This document shows, piece after piece, positions 8,974-16,825 of a DNA stretch of 64,000 bases. The stretch is from CAZHYV01 sp964537055. GTDB taxonomy: Bacteria > Myxococcota_A > Polyangia > Palsa-1104 > JAEUJZ01. The stretch covers positions 124,001 to 188,000 of the forward strand of contig CAZHYV010000006.1 of assembly GCA_964537055.1 (NCBI GenBank), given 5' to 3'. The translations under genes and the position numbers were made by a program. Position 1 is the first letter of the stretch; each line of letters starts with the position of its first letter. The notes beneath the pieces were generated by a model that had not been told where the DNA came from, ran no database searches, and saw only the letters and a list, made by a program, of their open reading frames with translations.

Positions 8974-10146
8974 ATGGTTCAAACAAATAGACGACTTACG
9001 GAGACCATTTCCGCAAGGCTGGGTGAGAAAACCCCCCTGATTCAAGTGATCATTGGGCCTCGCCAAGTGGGAAAAACCACCGCTCTTAGGGCCGTTTTAC
9101 CCAAAGATGCTGTTTTTGAGAGCGCCGATTCGGCCATACCCCTGCCCTATACCTCCATTGAAGATTGGTGGAAGCAAGCGTTAAAAACACAAAGCCGAAT
9201 TTTAGCGATTGACGAAGTACAAAAAATTCCAGGCTGGACAGAAGTTTTAAAAAGACTCTGGGACCAAACGCTAAGTAGACCTAAGGTGGTTGTCACAGGA
9301 TCCTCCTCGATGCTTATGGAAAAGGGCCTTCGAGAATCTCTTGCAGGCCGCTTTGAGCTGATACGGGCAGAACATTGGCACTATCAAGAGGCGAAGAATA
9401 TCTTTGGTCTTACGTTAGACGAATATATTGAGTTCGGATGTTATCCTGGTTCAGTCCCTCTTCTTCGGCAGGACCTTGACCGCTGGGGACAGTATGTAAG
9501 AGATGCTATCGTAGAACCGGCCCTAGGGCGCGACCTGTTACAGCTTTATCCCGTAGAACAGCCAGCATTGCTCCGTCAACTGTTTGGTGCAGCTATCTCG
9601 CTGCCTGGTCAAATCGTAAGCCTACAAAAAATGCAAGGACAGTTGCAGGGGCAGGGGACTTTGCCTACGCTACAGAACTATCTAAGGCTGCTCGCGGATG
9701 CTTTTTTAGTGACGGGGATTGAGAAATTTTCTTCAGCCTTATTTCGTGTAAAAAAAAGCCCACCCAAGCTGATCGTACACGACAATGCTTTGATCCGGGC
9801 ATTTGAGCGGCCGATTCAGAAGAAACCCACTGCCGAGTCATGGGGTCACTATTTTGAAAATTCTATCGGAGCAAGACTGATCGAGGCAGGGTTTGATACC
9901 TACTACTGGAAAGATCGGGACGATGAGGTTGATTTTGTGGTCGTGGGCCCTAACAACGAAAAATGGGCGATAGAAGTAAAGACGTCAAATACTTCTGAAA
10001 AAGAACTCAAAGGAGTTTTTGCTTTTTGCAAGATCTATAAAGATTTCGAGCCGGTGCTTGTATCAAGAAAAAACCAAAAACTCGCAGGGGTAAAAACAAT
10101 TCCCACAGAGGAGATTTTAAGCTTGCATCGTCGGTATCCAAGCTAG
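8974..10146 (+). CDS. AAA_14/DUF4143 P-loop ATPase
   Basis: A 390-residue protein of the AAA_14 plus DUF4143 type, common in bacteria and archaea and without a settled function. Walker A GPRQVGKTT is at 28-36, a Walker B-like RILAIDEVQK is near 80, and the sensor GSSSMLMEKGLRESLAGRF follows. The C-terminal domain has DDEVDFVVV...AIEVKTS, the spacing of a PD-(D/E)xK nuclease-like fold. Only a weak AGAG precedes the ATG, and a possible -10 at 8962-8970 would put transcription start almost on the ATG, making the mRNA nearly leaderless. The family is often horizontally transferred. No antitoxin-like partner is adjacent. Confidence 0.9.
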   Translation: MVQTNRRLTETISARLGEKTPLIQVIIGPRQVGKTTALRAVLPKDAVFESADSAIPLPYTSIEDWWKQALKTQSRILAIDEVQKIPGWTEVLKRLWDQTLSRPKVVVTGSSSMLMEKGLRESLAGRFELIRAEHWHYQEAKNIFGLTLDEYIEFGCYPGSVPLLRQDLDRWGQYVRDAIVEPALGRDLLQLYPVEQPALLRQLFGAAISLPGQIVSLQKMQGQLQGQGTLPTLQNYLRLLADAFLVTGIEKFSSALFRVKKSPPKLIVHDNALIRAFERPIQKKPTAESWGHYFENSIGARLIEAGFDTYYWKDRDDEVDFVVVGPNNEKWAIEVKTSNTSEKELKGVFAFCKIYKDFEPVLVSRKNQKLAGVKTIPTEEILSLHRRYPS

Positions 10147-10171
10147 GGAATTCTGGCTAAGAAAGTCCGCT

Positions 10172-10954
10172 TCAAGAACGATAAGCTCGCTTCCGTAGCA
10201 TATCATAAACCAGATAGATCCCAAGCGCTGCCAAAATATGCTTGATGGTATGACCGCTCAGGTATCCTTGGGTTCCAAGAAAAATACGATGATCGAAGGA
10301 TTCGCATCCCTTTGCCGCTCCATAGAGAAGTAGTACGAGCCAGATTTGAGAGGCGTGGGTATACCGACTTGGGTACATTGCCAAAACACAGGGAATCAAA
10401 ACCATGGGGCCAAATTGCACCAGAAGGTAAGGCCGTAAGTCCTCATGCCCGGTAGAAGCAGAAATCCTCCAATACACGACACTAAGGATGCCTAAGAGAA
10501 CCAAGGGAAAAAGCAGAACCACCCCCCCTCTTCTATGGATACGTTCAGTAATTAATGTAGAGAGCAAACCCATAAACACCAGCGTCATAGGCAAACGATC
10601 GAAGAATAAGGAGAAATTGCTTGGTTGCAGATGGTAATAAGCCGAGCCAAAGGAGGTGAGGATAGAGCCTACAAAGAAAACAAAATAAGCCCAACGTTCT
10701 TCTGGGGCCTCGAACGATTGTTTTTCTCTCCGAAAGGAACTTTGAAATAAAAAATAGATCCCAAGGACTCCAAATACTAAGAAAGGGAGATTTGAAGCCA
10801 CATTCAGCGCATGGGGAAGGTGATACAGGGTTCGCCGATCGGCGAATTGATGATAGCTTAGGGGTTGGATGCGGGGCAGGAACAAAAGCCCAACGCAGAC
10901 AATCCCTGCGAAGGCGGCCGCAAGCAAAAAGAGGTGACGTTGGTTTTTTCGCAT
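10172..10954 (-). CDS. CREST/alkaline ceramidase-like membrane protein
   Basis: An integral membrane protein of about 260 residues with around seven hydrophobic segments. Motifs match the CREST hydrolase superfamily (ceramidase, PAQR and related): ASNLPFL early, GSAYYHLQPSN with DRLPMTLVFM, and a C-terminal GHTIKHILAALG with two His, the kind of residues that hold the active-site zinc. The likely substrate is a ceramide-type lipid or related amide; this is inference from family. The ATG at 10954 has AAGGA just upstream, while the longer reading from 10993 lacks one. Convergent with the DUF4143 gene. Confidence 0.75.
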   Translation of the reverse strand: MRKNQRHLFLLAAAFAGIVCVGLLFLPRIQPLSYHQFADRRTLYHLPHALNVASNLPFLVFGVLGIYFLFQSSFRREKQSFEAPEERWAYFVFFVGSILTSFGSAYYHLQPSNFSLFFDRLPMTLVFMGLLSTLITERIHRRGGVVLLFPLVLLGILSVVYWRISASTGHEDLRPYLLVQFGPMVLIPCVLAMYPSRYTHASQIWLVLLLYGAAKGCESFDHRIFLGTQGYLSGHTIKHILAALGIYLVYDMLRKRAYRS

Positions 10955-11104
10955 ACTTTCCTTGAATAAAAATACCAGTGCCCATGGTGCCATGCAATGG
11001 AGGATGACGCAATGGTAGACGGAGAGTTTATGATGACCTGAGCCAACATGCTGATTTGCAAAAGAATGAAACTAGACTATGTTACGGCTCAGGAGGTAAG
11101 ACAT

Positions 11105-11539
11105 ATGAAAATACGCCGGATTTTAAGAACATATTTTATTTTATCGTGTGTTTTCGGACTTTTGATTGCTTGTCAAGAATCTGTGGTTAAAGTAGATTCA
11201 GCACCAACGTCACCGACATTGACAACACCGAAGAAACCGTGTCCTGAGTTAAAACCATCCTACGAGCTTTACAAATGTGCCGAATTGCTTGCCAAAACAG
11301 CTGAGCTAAGCAGCGATCCCATTCCTCCATCTGACTCTTGGCTAGATAAACAGAATTATCTCCGTACCCCTATCCATGGGAGTCTCTTTAAAAACAACTT
11401 AGACCCTTCTCCCTACGAACTAGATTGTAAACAGGGAGAAGACTTATGCACGGATGGAAATGCATCGATGACCTATTGGTACTATTCATGCTTATCAGTG
11501 ATGCATAAGCTGAGTGAAGGAAATTGCCAACCATTTTAG
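11105..11539 (+). CDS. Hypothetical lipoprotein
   Basis: A 144-residue protein with a lipoprotein signal (KIRRILRTYF, hydrophobic core, LLIAC). The mature part begins with a Thr/Pro/Ser-rich linker and has about seven further Cys, suggesting a disulfide-stabilised periplasmic or surface domain. A strong AGGAGG lies eight bases before ATG 11105, which decides the start over the upstream in-frame ATG at 11048. No family recognised. Confidence 0.82.
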   Translation: MKIRRILRTYFILSCVFGLLIACQESVVKVDSAPTSPTLTTPKKPCPELKPSYELYKCAELLAKTAELSSDPIPPSDSWLDKQNYLRTPIHGSLFKNNLDPSPYELDCKQGEDLCTDGNASMTYWYYSCLSVMHKLSEGNCQPF

Positions 11540-11624
11540 GGGCCCGCACTTATTTGAGCGCGTCAGCTCTGTATTTTTCCCATAAATTCCATTCTCGAGA
11601 TAAAATGATGGTATAGGTGCTTTT

Positions 11625-12269
11625 ATGGGAAAAGGGTTTCTCTCACATTTCTACCAGATCGGCGGTGTCATTAAAATCCTGCTCGCAGAATTTGGAGCCG
11701 CTTTTTTGCTCGCGGGCTACTACGGAAATTGGGCAGTCTACCGTACTGGCTTGCGGGATACATGGCTGGCAGGGGGTGTAGACATTGGCGATGTGATTTT
11801 TATGATGTTGGCCGTCTGCCTTTTAGGATGGCTTATGTATGGAATGGTCTTTCCGAAGGTCGTTCAAAGCTCTATCCGGGCTCGTCTAAAGGTGGGTAGC
11901 CTGATTATGCCGAATCCGGTCCTTCCCCCGGCAGAATATCTGTTTATCAGATCGCACCCTTTTTATGTAGCCATTGATCTCATCACCATCGGAATAGCGA
12001 TTTTCTTATGGTATATGACCCCTTGGGAAAGGGACCCTCGCTGGACGTTTGAGCAAGCACGGGCAAAGGGAATGCTTCTTATGGCTCTGTTTTTTCCTCT
12101 GTTTCGGCTGGTCTGCTGGTACCTCTTCCGCAGACAGCCAAAAGAGCATGAGAACCTACAGTATCAAGCTGTAATCAAGAACATTTGGAAACCCATCGCA
12201 ATGTTTTATTTATTTTTTCTTGTTCCGCTCGCAATAATCTTTTTAGTGATGGCGATGACCAAGATATGA
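11625..12269 (+). CDS. Hypothetical inner-membrane protein
   Basis: A 214-residue protein with about five hydrophobic segments (residues 15-35, 55-80, 115-130, 145-165 and 190-212) and basic loops such as RRQPKEHENLQ. AGGTG precedes the ATG. Follows the lipoprotein gene after 85 bases. No motif recognised and no functional context. Confidence 0.75.
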   Translation: MGKGFLSHFYQIGGVIKILLAEFGAAFLLAGYYGNWAVYRTGLRDTWLAGGVDIGDVIFMMLAVCLLGWLMYGMVFPKVVQSSIRARLKVGSLIMPNPVLPPAEYLFIRSHPFYVAIDLITIGIAIFLWYMTPWERDPRWTFEQARAKGMLLMALFFPLFRLVCWYLFRRQPKEHENLQYQAVIKNIWKPIAMFYLFFLVPLAIIFLVMAMTKI

Positions 12270-12320
12270 TTTCTAAGGAGATGGTGCTTTGCAGAGGGCT
12301 ATTTCAAAAACCGGAATTTT

Positions 12321-12350
12321 AGGAATGACCTTAATAGGAGTGACCTTAAG
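12321..12350 (+). repeat. Tandem 15-bp duplication covering a ribosome binding site
   Basis: AGGAATGACCTTAAT (12321-12335) is followed directly by AGGAGTGACCTTAAG (12336-12350), 13 of 15 bases identical. The second copy ends on the base before ATG 12351, and its AGGAG is the probable Shine-Dalgarno. Confidence 0.8.
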
Positions 12351-13913
12351 ATGATAAACGATAGGATAACAAACAGAAATCGTAGAAGAACAGATAAAGT
12401 GATCCTTCGTTTGGTATGTCTGTTAGGATTTCTATTTCTCGTTCCTCAAAGAGGGTTCGCCTATCTTTGTGAGACAGATGTACCTAACCTATCATTAATA
12501 ATGCCTTCGGGCGCCATTCCCATGAATAGCCGTCTTTATATTCATTTTACCGGCGACGGCGGAATGCTGAGCCATTTCCAGTTTCAATTAGAGTCCAAAA
12601 AAGGTTCTAGCCTTGAAACAAAAAGTCGTGTGCTTCCCGGCAGCCTTGTAGAATTAATTCCTAAGAAAAAGTTGGCACCCTCAACAGAATATCGAGTCAG
12701 GGCGACTGTAACAGGGCTGAACATGGAAGGTCAGGCAGGAAATTGGACCAAACATCCTACCAACCCTGAGGCGTTCACCAAAATCTTGGGTGCTATCCAA
12801 ACAGCAGATAGAGAAGATAGAGAAGCACCTGGAGCATTAGCACTGCTAGGGGGGAGATATCTCAAGATCTCTCTCTCCACCGATGCTCATGAAGAGGAGA
12901 TCTTTCGATTTCGGATGACGGTTCCGCCGCCCAAAGATGATTTTCCTCATTTTCTCTATCAAGTGTGGATTGTCAACGAGAATCAATCAATCAATTATCA
13001 AAAACGGCCAAGCCTGGTTACAACCGGAATGTACCGAGGCGTTGAGTTTGGGGGAATCAATGAATGTGAAGAAAATTTCATTTTCCCCAAAGGATCATCA
13101 ACGCTGCGAGTAGGAGTAAGAGCTGTCGACTACGCTGGGCACGAGGGAACCCCTTCAGAGACAGTCATTTCGCTCAAGCACTCGAGAAGGCTGATGGAAC
13201 CTTCCATGGCGGAAGAAATCTCGGGGAACGAATCTCCTATTTGTCAGGATCCTCAAGTTGCAGTTCTTCCCTCCTCCAAAGAACCTGTCCCACTCAATAC
13301 CCAAGTTCGTATCCAAAAAGGGAAACCACCCTTCCGAATCACCCTTGATCGAAAGACAGTAGAGTCTTCAGTTTCTCAGGAGGGACACGTAGCCGTTCTT
13401 TCCCCCAAGGCAAACCTACTCCCAGAAAAAACCTACCAAATCCTTGATCGCTCAGGTAGTGTGGTAAGCAAATTCACGACGGCAAAGAACCCAGCCATTG
13501 GCAATCCTCTTTTCGAAATTCCAGCCGAAGGAAAGCTTGTTCGGGGAATAAAAGAGAACAAGGAAACGGAATCGATATTTCATTATCAGTTTATTTCAAT
13601 TCCGCTTGTAGAGCCAAGGAAGCCACTACATCAGGAAAGCCTTTGGTATGAAGTGTGGAGCGCTCCTCGAGAGGATCTATTAGATGTTTCTATGCCTCCA
13701 GAAGCAGTGGTATGGACTTATGACGGTAAACTGAAGCTTGGGTATGTGAAAGCAGGTTGTGGCTGGAACTTCTATATTCCTGCAGAGCTGGATACCCTTT
13801 ACCTGGCCATTCGTGCGGTAGATGTCATAGGAAATCACTCTGAGGTGAAGAAAGTCAAAGTCGATCTTCGTTCGATGGGACGGGTCTCTACACCAGAACC
13901 TCTATCAGAGTAA
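12351..13913 (+). CDS. Secreted protein with two Ig-like (SbsA-type) domains
   Basis: A 520-residue exported protein. The basic N-terminus and hydrophobic stretch end in RGFA, a likely signal peptidase I site. At about residues 45-125 an Ig-like module reads MPSGAIPMNSRLYIHFTG ... LAPSTEYRVRATV, matching bacterial Big_5/SbsA-type domains. A second, more diverged copy lies near 310-385 (EPVPLNTQVRI ... LLPEKTYQIL). The regions between and after look like further beta domains. Probably a periplasmic or surface adhesion or structural protein. Function unknown. Confidence 0.8.
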   Translation: MINDRITNRNRRRTDKVILRLVCLLGFLFLVPQRGFAYLCETDVPNLSLIMPSGAIPMNSRLYIHFTGDGGMLSHFQFQLESKKGSSLETKSRVLPGSLVELIPKKKLAPSTEYRVRATVTGLNMEGQAGNWTKHPTNPEAFTKILGAIQTADREDREAPGALALLGGRYLKISLSTDAHEEEIFRFRMTVPPPKDDFPHFLYQVWIVNENQSINYQKRPSLVTTGMYRGVEFGGINECEENFIFPKGSSTLRVGVRAVDYAGHEGTPSETVISLKHSRRLMEPSMAEEISGNESPICQDPQVAVLPSSKEPVPLNTQVRIQKGKPPFRITLDRKTVESSVSQEGHVAVLSPKANLLPEKTYQILDRSGSVVSKFTTAKNPAIGNPLFEIPAEGKLVRGIKENKETESIFHYQFISIPLVEPRKPLHQESLWYEVWSAPREDLLDVSMPPEAVVWTYDGKLKLGYVKAGCGWNFYIPAELDTLYLAIRAVDVIGNHSEVKKVKVDLRSMGRVSTPEPLSE

Positions 13914-13999
13914 ATAGGTCTTATCTCCTGAGCCGTCCCACCTATGACCAGGTTTTGCCTAGGATATCACTGTTCCTCCCTCCGATGTTTACATAGCTC

Positions 14000-15553
14000 C
14001 TAATCAGCCACACGCCACCTTGTACCTTTGGGTGTGTCCATCACCTCGACCCCTAAACGAAAGAGTTCCTGCCTTAGGGCATCACTTTGGGCATAGTCTT
14101 TTTGTGTACGGGCCTCTTCCCGCTCTCTGATCTTTGTTTGTACTACCTCTAGATTCAGACCCTTCGCCTTTATGCGACGGATTCGGTGGGCGTTCAGCCA
14201 CTCTTCTGGACGTGACTCGAAGATTCCAACGTGTTTTGCCGCCTGCTTCAGATCACTGTACAAACGCTCGAGCGTCCTCCGTTTTACATCCTTCGAAGGA
14301 GGAGGGCTTGTTTGATTCTCCAAAAGCCGGTTTGTCAGGGCCAGCGCCTGTTGGAGCTCAGCAAAGGCTACAGGTGAGTTAAAGTCATCATCCAGCGCCG
14401 TCTGCAGCCGGTGAAGCCAAGATTCTGCTTCCGCAAGGACAGGACCTGTTTCTGCAGATTTGCCTAGGGCAAGCGCTTCTTCCAATTTTTGAATGGTTAA
14501 GTACCCATACTCAAGCTTGCGTTCTGCCTCTTCTAGGCTGGGCAATCGGGCCTTCGTATCACCAGGGATAAAATCCGGAGGTAGATCCACGTCAAAGCTC
14601 GCCGGTGTTCGGTAGTGGGTACTGAGCAAAAACCAACGTACGGCTTCTCCTCCATAACGAAGGATGGCATGACGGGCAATGAAAGAATCATACAAGTGCT
14701 TTGTCTTTGTATCTGATTTCGAAATTTTGCTTCCCTCGGCAATGACCTTGCCTGCATGGACCCAGCGGAACCCAATATGCCCGTTGTGCATCCAATGCCT
14801 CGCAAACGTTGCCACTCCGTGCAATCCCTGGGATTGGGCAATCTCGTTCTCATGATGAGGAAAGCGGAGATCGATTCCACCTCCATGGAGGTCAAATGTA
14901 ACCCCTAGAAATTTTTCTGCCATCGCCGAGCATTCGATATGCCACCCAGGCCGACCTTTCCCCCAAGGTGAATCCCAAAAAGGTTCTCCAGGTTTTGCTG
15001 CTTTCCACAGAGCAAAATCAGCAGGATCGCGTTTGTGTTCTCCGGGCTCAATTCTGGCGCCTGTTCGAAGCTCATCAAGCGATAACCTGGTCAGCCTTCC
15101 GTACTCGGGGAAATTCCGTACCGAAAAGTACACATCCCCCTCTACTGCATAAGCTACCCTTTTGTGGATCAGTCCCTCAATATGACGAATCATCTCGGCG
15201 ATGGTTTCGGTTGCCTTGGGTTCGACGGTGGGAGGAAGGCAACCTAGCGCTTGGACGTCGTTTTGGAATTCAGCGGTAAATCTTTGGGCAAACGCCTGGG
15301 GTGATTCGCCAAGTTCATTGGCTTTGGCAATAATCTTATCGTCGATATCAGTGATGTTTCGTACATAGGTGACCTGGTAGCCACGCTCTTTTAGGTGTCG
15401 GAAGACGAGGTCAAAAATTACCAAAGGGCAGGCATTTCCAACATGAAATAAATTATAGACGGTGGGGCCGCACACATACATGCGGATGTGGTTGGGTTCT
15501 TGAGGAATAAGCTCGACTTTGGATTGGCTGAGGCTATCGTAGATCTGGATCAT
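14000..15553 (-). CDS. cysS: Cysteinyl-tRNA synthetase with divergent catalytic motifs
   Basis: Charges tRNA-Cys in the cytoplasm. A normal-length class I enzyme of 517 residues: YVCGPTVY with zinc ligand Cys28, ITDIDDKI, GRPGWHIECSAM with the second zinc Cys, and GGGIDLRFPHHENE with the His and Glu ligands. The first signature is HVGNAC (37-42), with Cys where E. coli has Arg42. The second is KISKS (276-280) instead of KMSKS, preceded by an unusually long loop and followed by DTKTKHLYD instead of LGN. ATG 15553 matches the family N-terminus; the frame is open further upstream but not family-like. No other cysS is in the window. Confidence 0.93.
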   Translation of the reverse strand: MIQIYDSLSQSKVELIPQEPNHIRMYVCGPTVYNLFHVGNACPLVIFDLVFRHLKERGYQVTYVRNITDIDDKIIAKANELGESPQAFAQRFTAEFQNDVQALGCLPPTVEPKATETIAEMIRHIEGLIHKRVAYAVEGDVYFSVRNFPEYGRLTRLSLDELRTGARIEPGEHKRDPADFALWKAAKPGEPFWDSPWGKGRPGWHIECSAMAEKFLGVTFDLHGGGIDLRFPHHENEIAQSQGLHGVATFARHWMHNGHIGFRWVHAGKVIAEGSKISKSDTKTKHLYDSFIARHAILRYGGEAVRWFLLSTHYRTPASFDVDLPPDFIPGDTKARLPSLEEAERKLEYGYLTIQKLEEALALGKSAETGPVLAEAESWLHRLQTALDDDFNSPVAFAELQQALALTNRLLENQTSPPPSKDVKRRTLERLYSDLKQAAKHVGIFESRPEEWLNAHRIRRIKAKGLNLEVVQTKIREREEARTQKDYAQSDALRQELFRLGVEVMDTPKGTRWRVAD

Positions 15554-15664
15554 CACCGCACAAAATACCGCGCTTCCGCCAGATTGACAATAAACAGATT
15601 GACAATGCGTAGAGCCTCCTCGGAAAACCCTAAACAAGAAAGTGCTTGTCAGAATCGTGGAGAC

Positions 15665-15688
15665 GGGCGGGGGCAGGGCGGGGGTGGG
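15665..15688 (+). other. G-quadruplex-type G-tract motif
   Basis: Five runs of three or more G (15665-67, 15669-73, 15676-78, 15680-84, 15686-88) are separated by loops of 1, 2, 1 and 1 bases. It lies between the divergent starts of cysS (15553) and rsmD (15751). The surrounding DNA is not G-rich. Confidence 0.75.
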
Positions 15689-15716
15689 TGAGGCCCGGTT
15701 CTATGAAAGAGAAGAG

Positions 15717-15744
15717 TTGCTCCTCGGAATGGTTTTGGTATGAT
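15717..15744 (+). promoter_or_regulatory. Putative extended -10 promoter of rsmD-coaD
   Basis: TTGCTC (15717-15722), a 16-base spacer and TATGAT (15739-15744) preceded by TGG. Transcription would start about 15751, which is the rsmD ATG, so the mRNA may be leaderless. Confidence 0.5.
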
Positions 15745-15750
15745 TCGTTT

Positions 15751-16365
15751 ATGCGTGTTATTGCGGGCGAGAAGAAGGGTCATCCTTTGTATGCTCCAAA
15801 AAGTTTTTTTACTCGTCCCACAGCAGATCGGGTGAGAGAGGCGCTGTTTAATATCCTAGGCCCAATCCCAGAAGAGGCGAGGGTCCTTGATTTATTCGCA
15901 GGGAGTGGTGCCTTAGGGCTTGAGGCTCTTTCGCGAGGAGCAAAAGAGGCTGTCTTTGTGGAAGAAAGTAGGGAAGCGTGTCAGGTCATTCAAAAGAATG
16001 CCCATGGTCTTGGGTTTCAGCCTCAAGTAAAGCTGATGCAAGAACCTGTTCTGAACGCGTTAAGGCATCTGCCTGGAAAATTTCACCTCGTTTTTATTGA
16101 CCCGCCCTACCAATCAAACCTTGCACAGCAAACGCTGGCTTTTTTAGAGCAAGCAGCAAACCGGTTGCTTTTTCCTGAAGCAATGATTGTGGTAGAATAT
16201 TTTAGCAAACGATCCAGTGGGCAAGTTGCGCTCCAATCTGCCTACGGTCATTTGTTGCTATACGATATACGCACCTACGGACAAACGGGGATCTCTTTTT
16301 ATGAATATAGACCTAGCCAAGCCTCTTCCAATCCCGAGAGTAGCCATCTACCCAGGCACCTTTGA
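15751..16365 (+). CDS. rsmD: 16S rRNA (guanine966-N2)-methyltransferase
   Basis: Methylates G966 of 16S rRNA using SAM. The 204-residue protein begins MRVIAGEKKGHPLYAP, with RPTADRVREALFNIL, the SAM-binding VLDLFAGSGALGLEALSRGA and the catalytic FIDPPY, all typical of RsmD. The ATG at 15751 fits the family start; the frame is open upstream through the G-tract but does not look like protein. Overlaps coaD by 65 bases, the common rsmD-coaD arrangement. A leaderless start is suggested by the promoter at 15717-15744. Confidence 0.95.
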   Translation: MRVIAGEKKGHPLYAPKSFFTRPTADRVREALFNILGPIPEEARVLDLFAGSGALGLEALSRGAKEAVFVEESREACQVIQKNAHGLGFQPQVKLMQEPVLNALRHLPGKFHLVFIDPPYQSNLAQQTLAFLEQAANRLLFPEAMIVVEYFSKRSSGQVALQSAYGHLLLYDIRTYGQTGISFYEYRPSQASSNPESSHLPRHL

Positions 16366-16825
16366 TCCAATCACGAACGGTCATTTAGATATTGTTCGGC
16401 GGTCCCTCAAGGTATTCGACCGACTCATTATTAGTGTTGCCGAGAATCTCCGCAAAAATCCCTTGTTTTCTGTAGAGGAGCGACGACAGCAGATTCAAGA
16501 TGCGGTGGGTACGGATCCTCGGATTGAAGTCGATGTATTTTCGGGACTCTTGATGGAGTATGTAAAGCGACGCGGTGTCTTCTGTGTGATCCGGGGGTTA
16601 AGGGTGCTTGCTGACTTCGAGTACGAGTTTCAGCTTGCCCATATGAACCGAAAGATAGCTCCCGAAGTCGAGACGATGTTTATTATGACTGCAGAGGAAA
16701 ACTTTTATATCAGTTCGTCGATGGTCAAAGAAATCGCCTATTGGGGAGGAAACATCTCCTCGCTCGTCTCAGACAATGTTGCCCGCGCGCTGCAAGAAAA
16801 AATTGGCCCTAAAACGAGGGGGTAA
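16301..16825 (+). CDS. coaD: Phosphopantetheine adenylyltransferase
   Basis: Fourth step of coenzyme A synthesis, forming dephospho-CoA from phosphopantetheine and ATP. The 174-residue protein has YPGTFDPITNGHLDIV (the HIGH-like TxGH site), CVIRGLRVLADFEYE and YISSSMVKEIA, all family hallmarks. The start lies inside the end of rsmD, with GGGGA nine bases upstream. Its stop overlaps the next gene's start as TAATG. Confidence 0.96.
   Translation: MNIDLAKPLPIPRVAIYPGTFDPITNGHLDIVRRSLKVFDRLIISVAENLRKNPLFSVEERRQQIQDAVGTDPRIEVDVFSGLLMEYVKRRGVFCVIRGLRVLADFEYEFQLAHMNRKIAPEVETMFIMTAEENFYISSSMVKEIAYWGGNISSLVSDNVARALQEKIGPKTRG

Noticed and set aside
8974..10146. DUF4143 ATPase as part of a toxin-antitoxin or defence island
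   Set aside because: No partner gene, restriction enzyme, integrase or other defence gene is adjacent; neighbours are housekeeping or membrane genes.
11554..11580. GAGC/GCTC hairpin followed by TTTTT after the lipoprotein gene
   Set aside because: Only a four-base stem; too weak to call a terminator.
15646..15750. N-terminal extension of rsmD through the G-tract
   Set aside because: RsmD proteins begin at the MRVIAG segment; the extension is low-complexity and lies upstream of the likely promoter start point.
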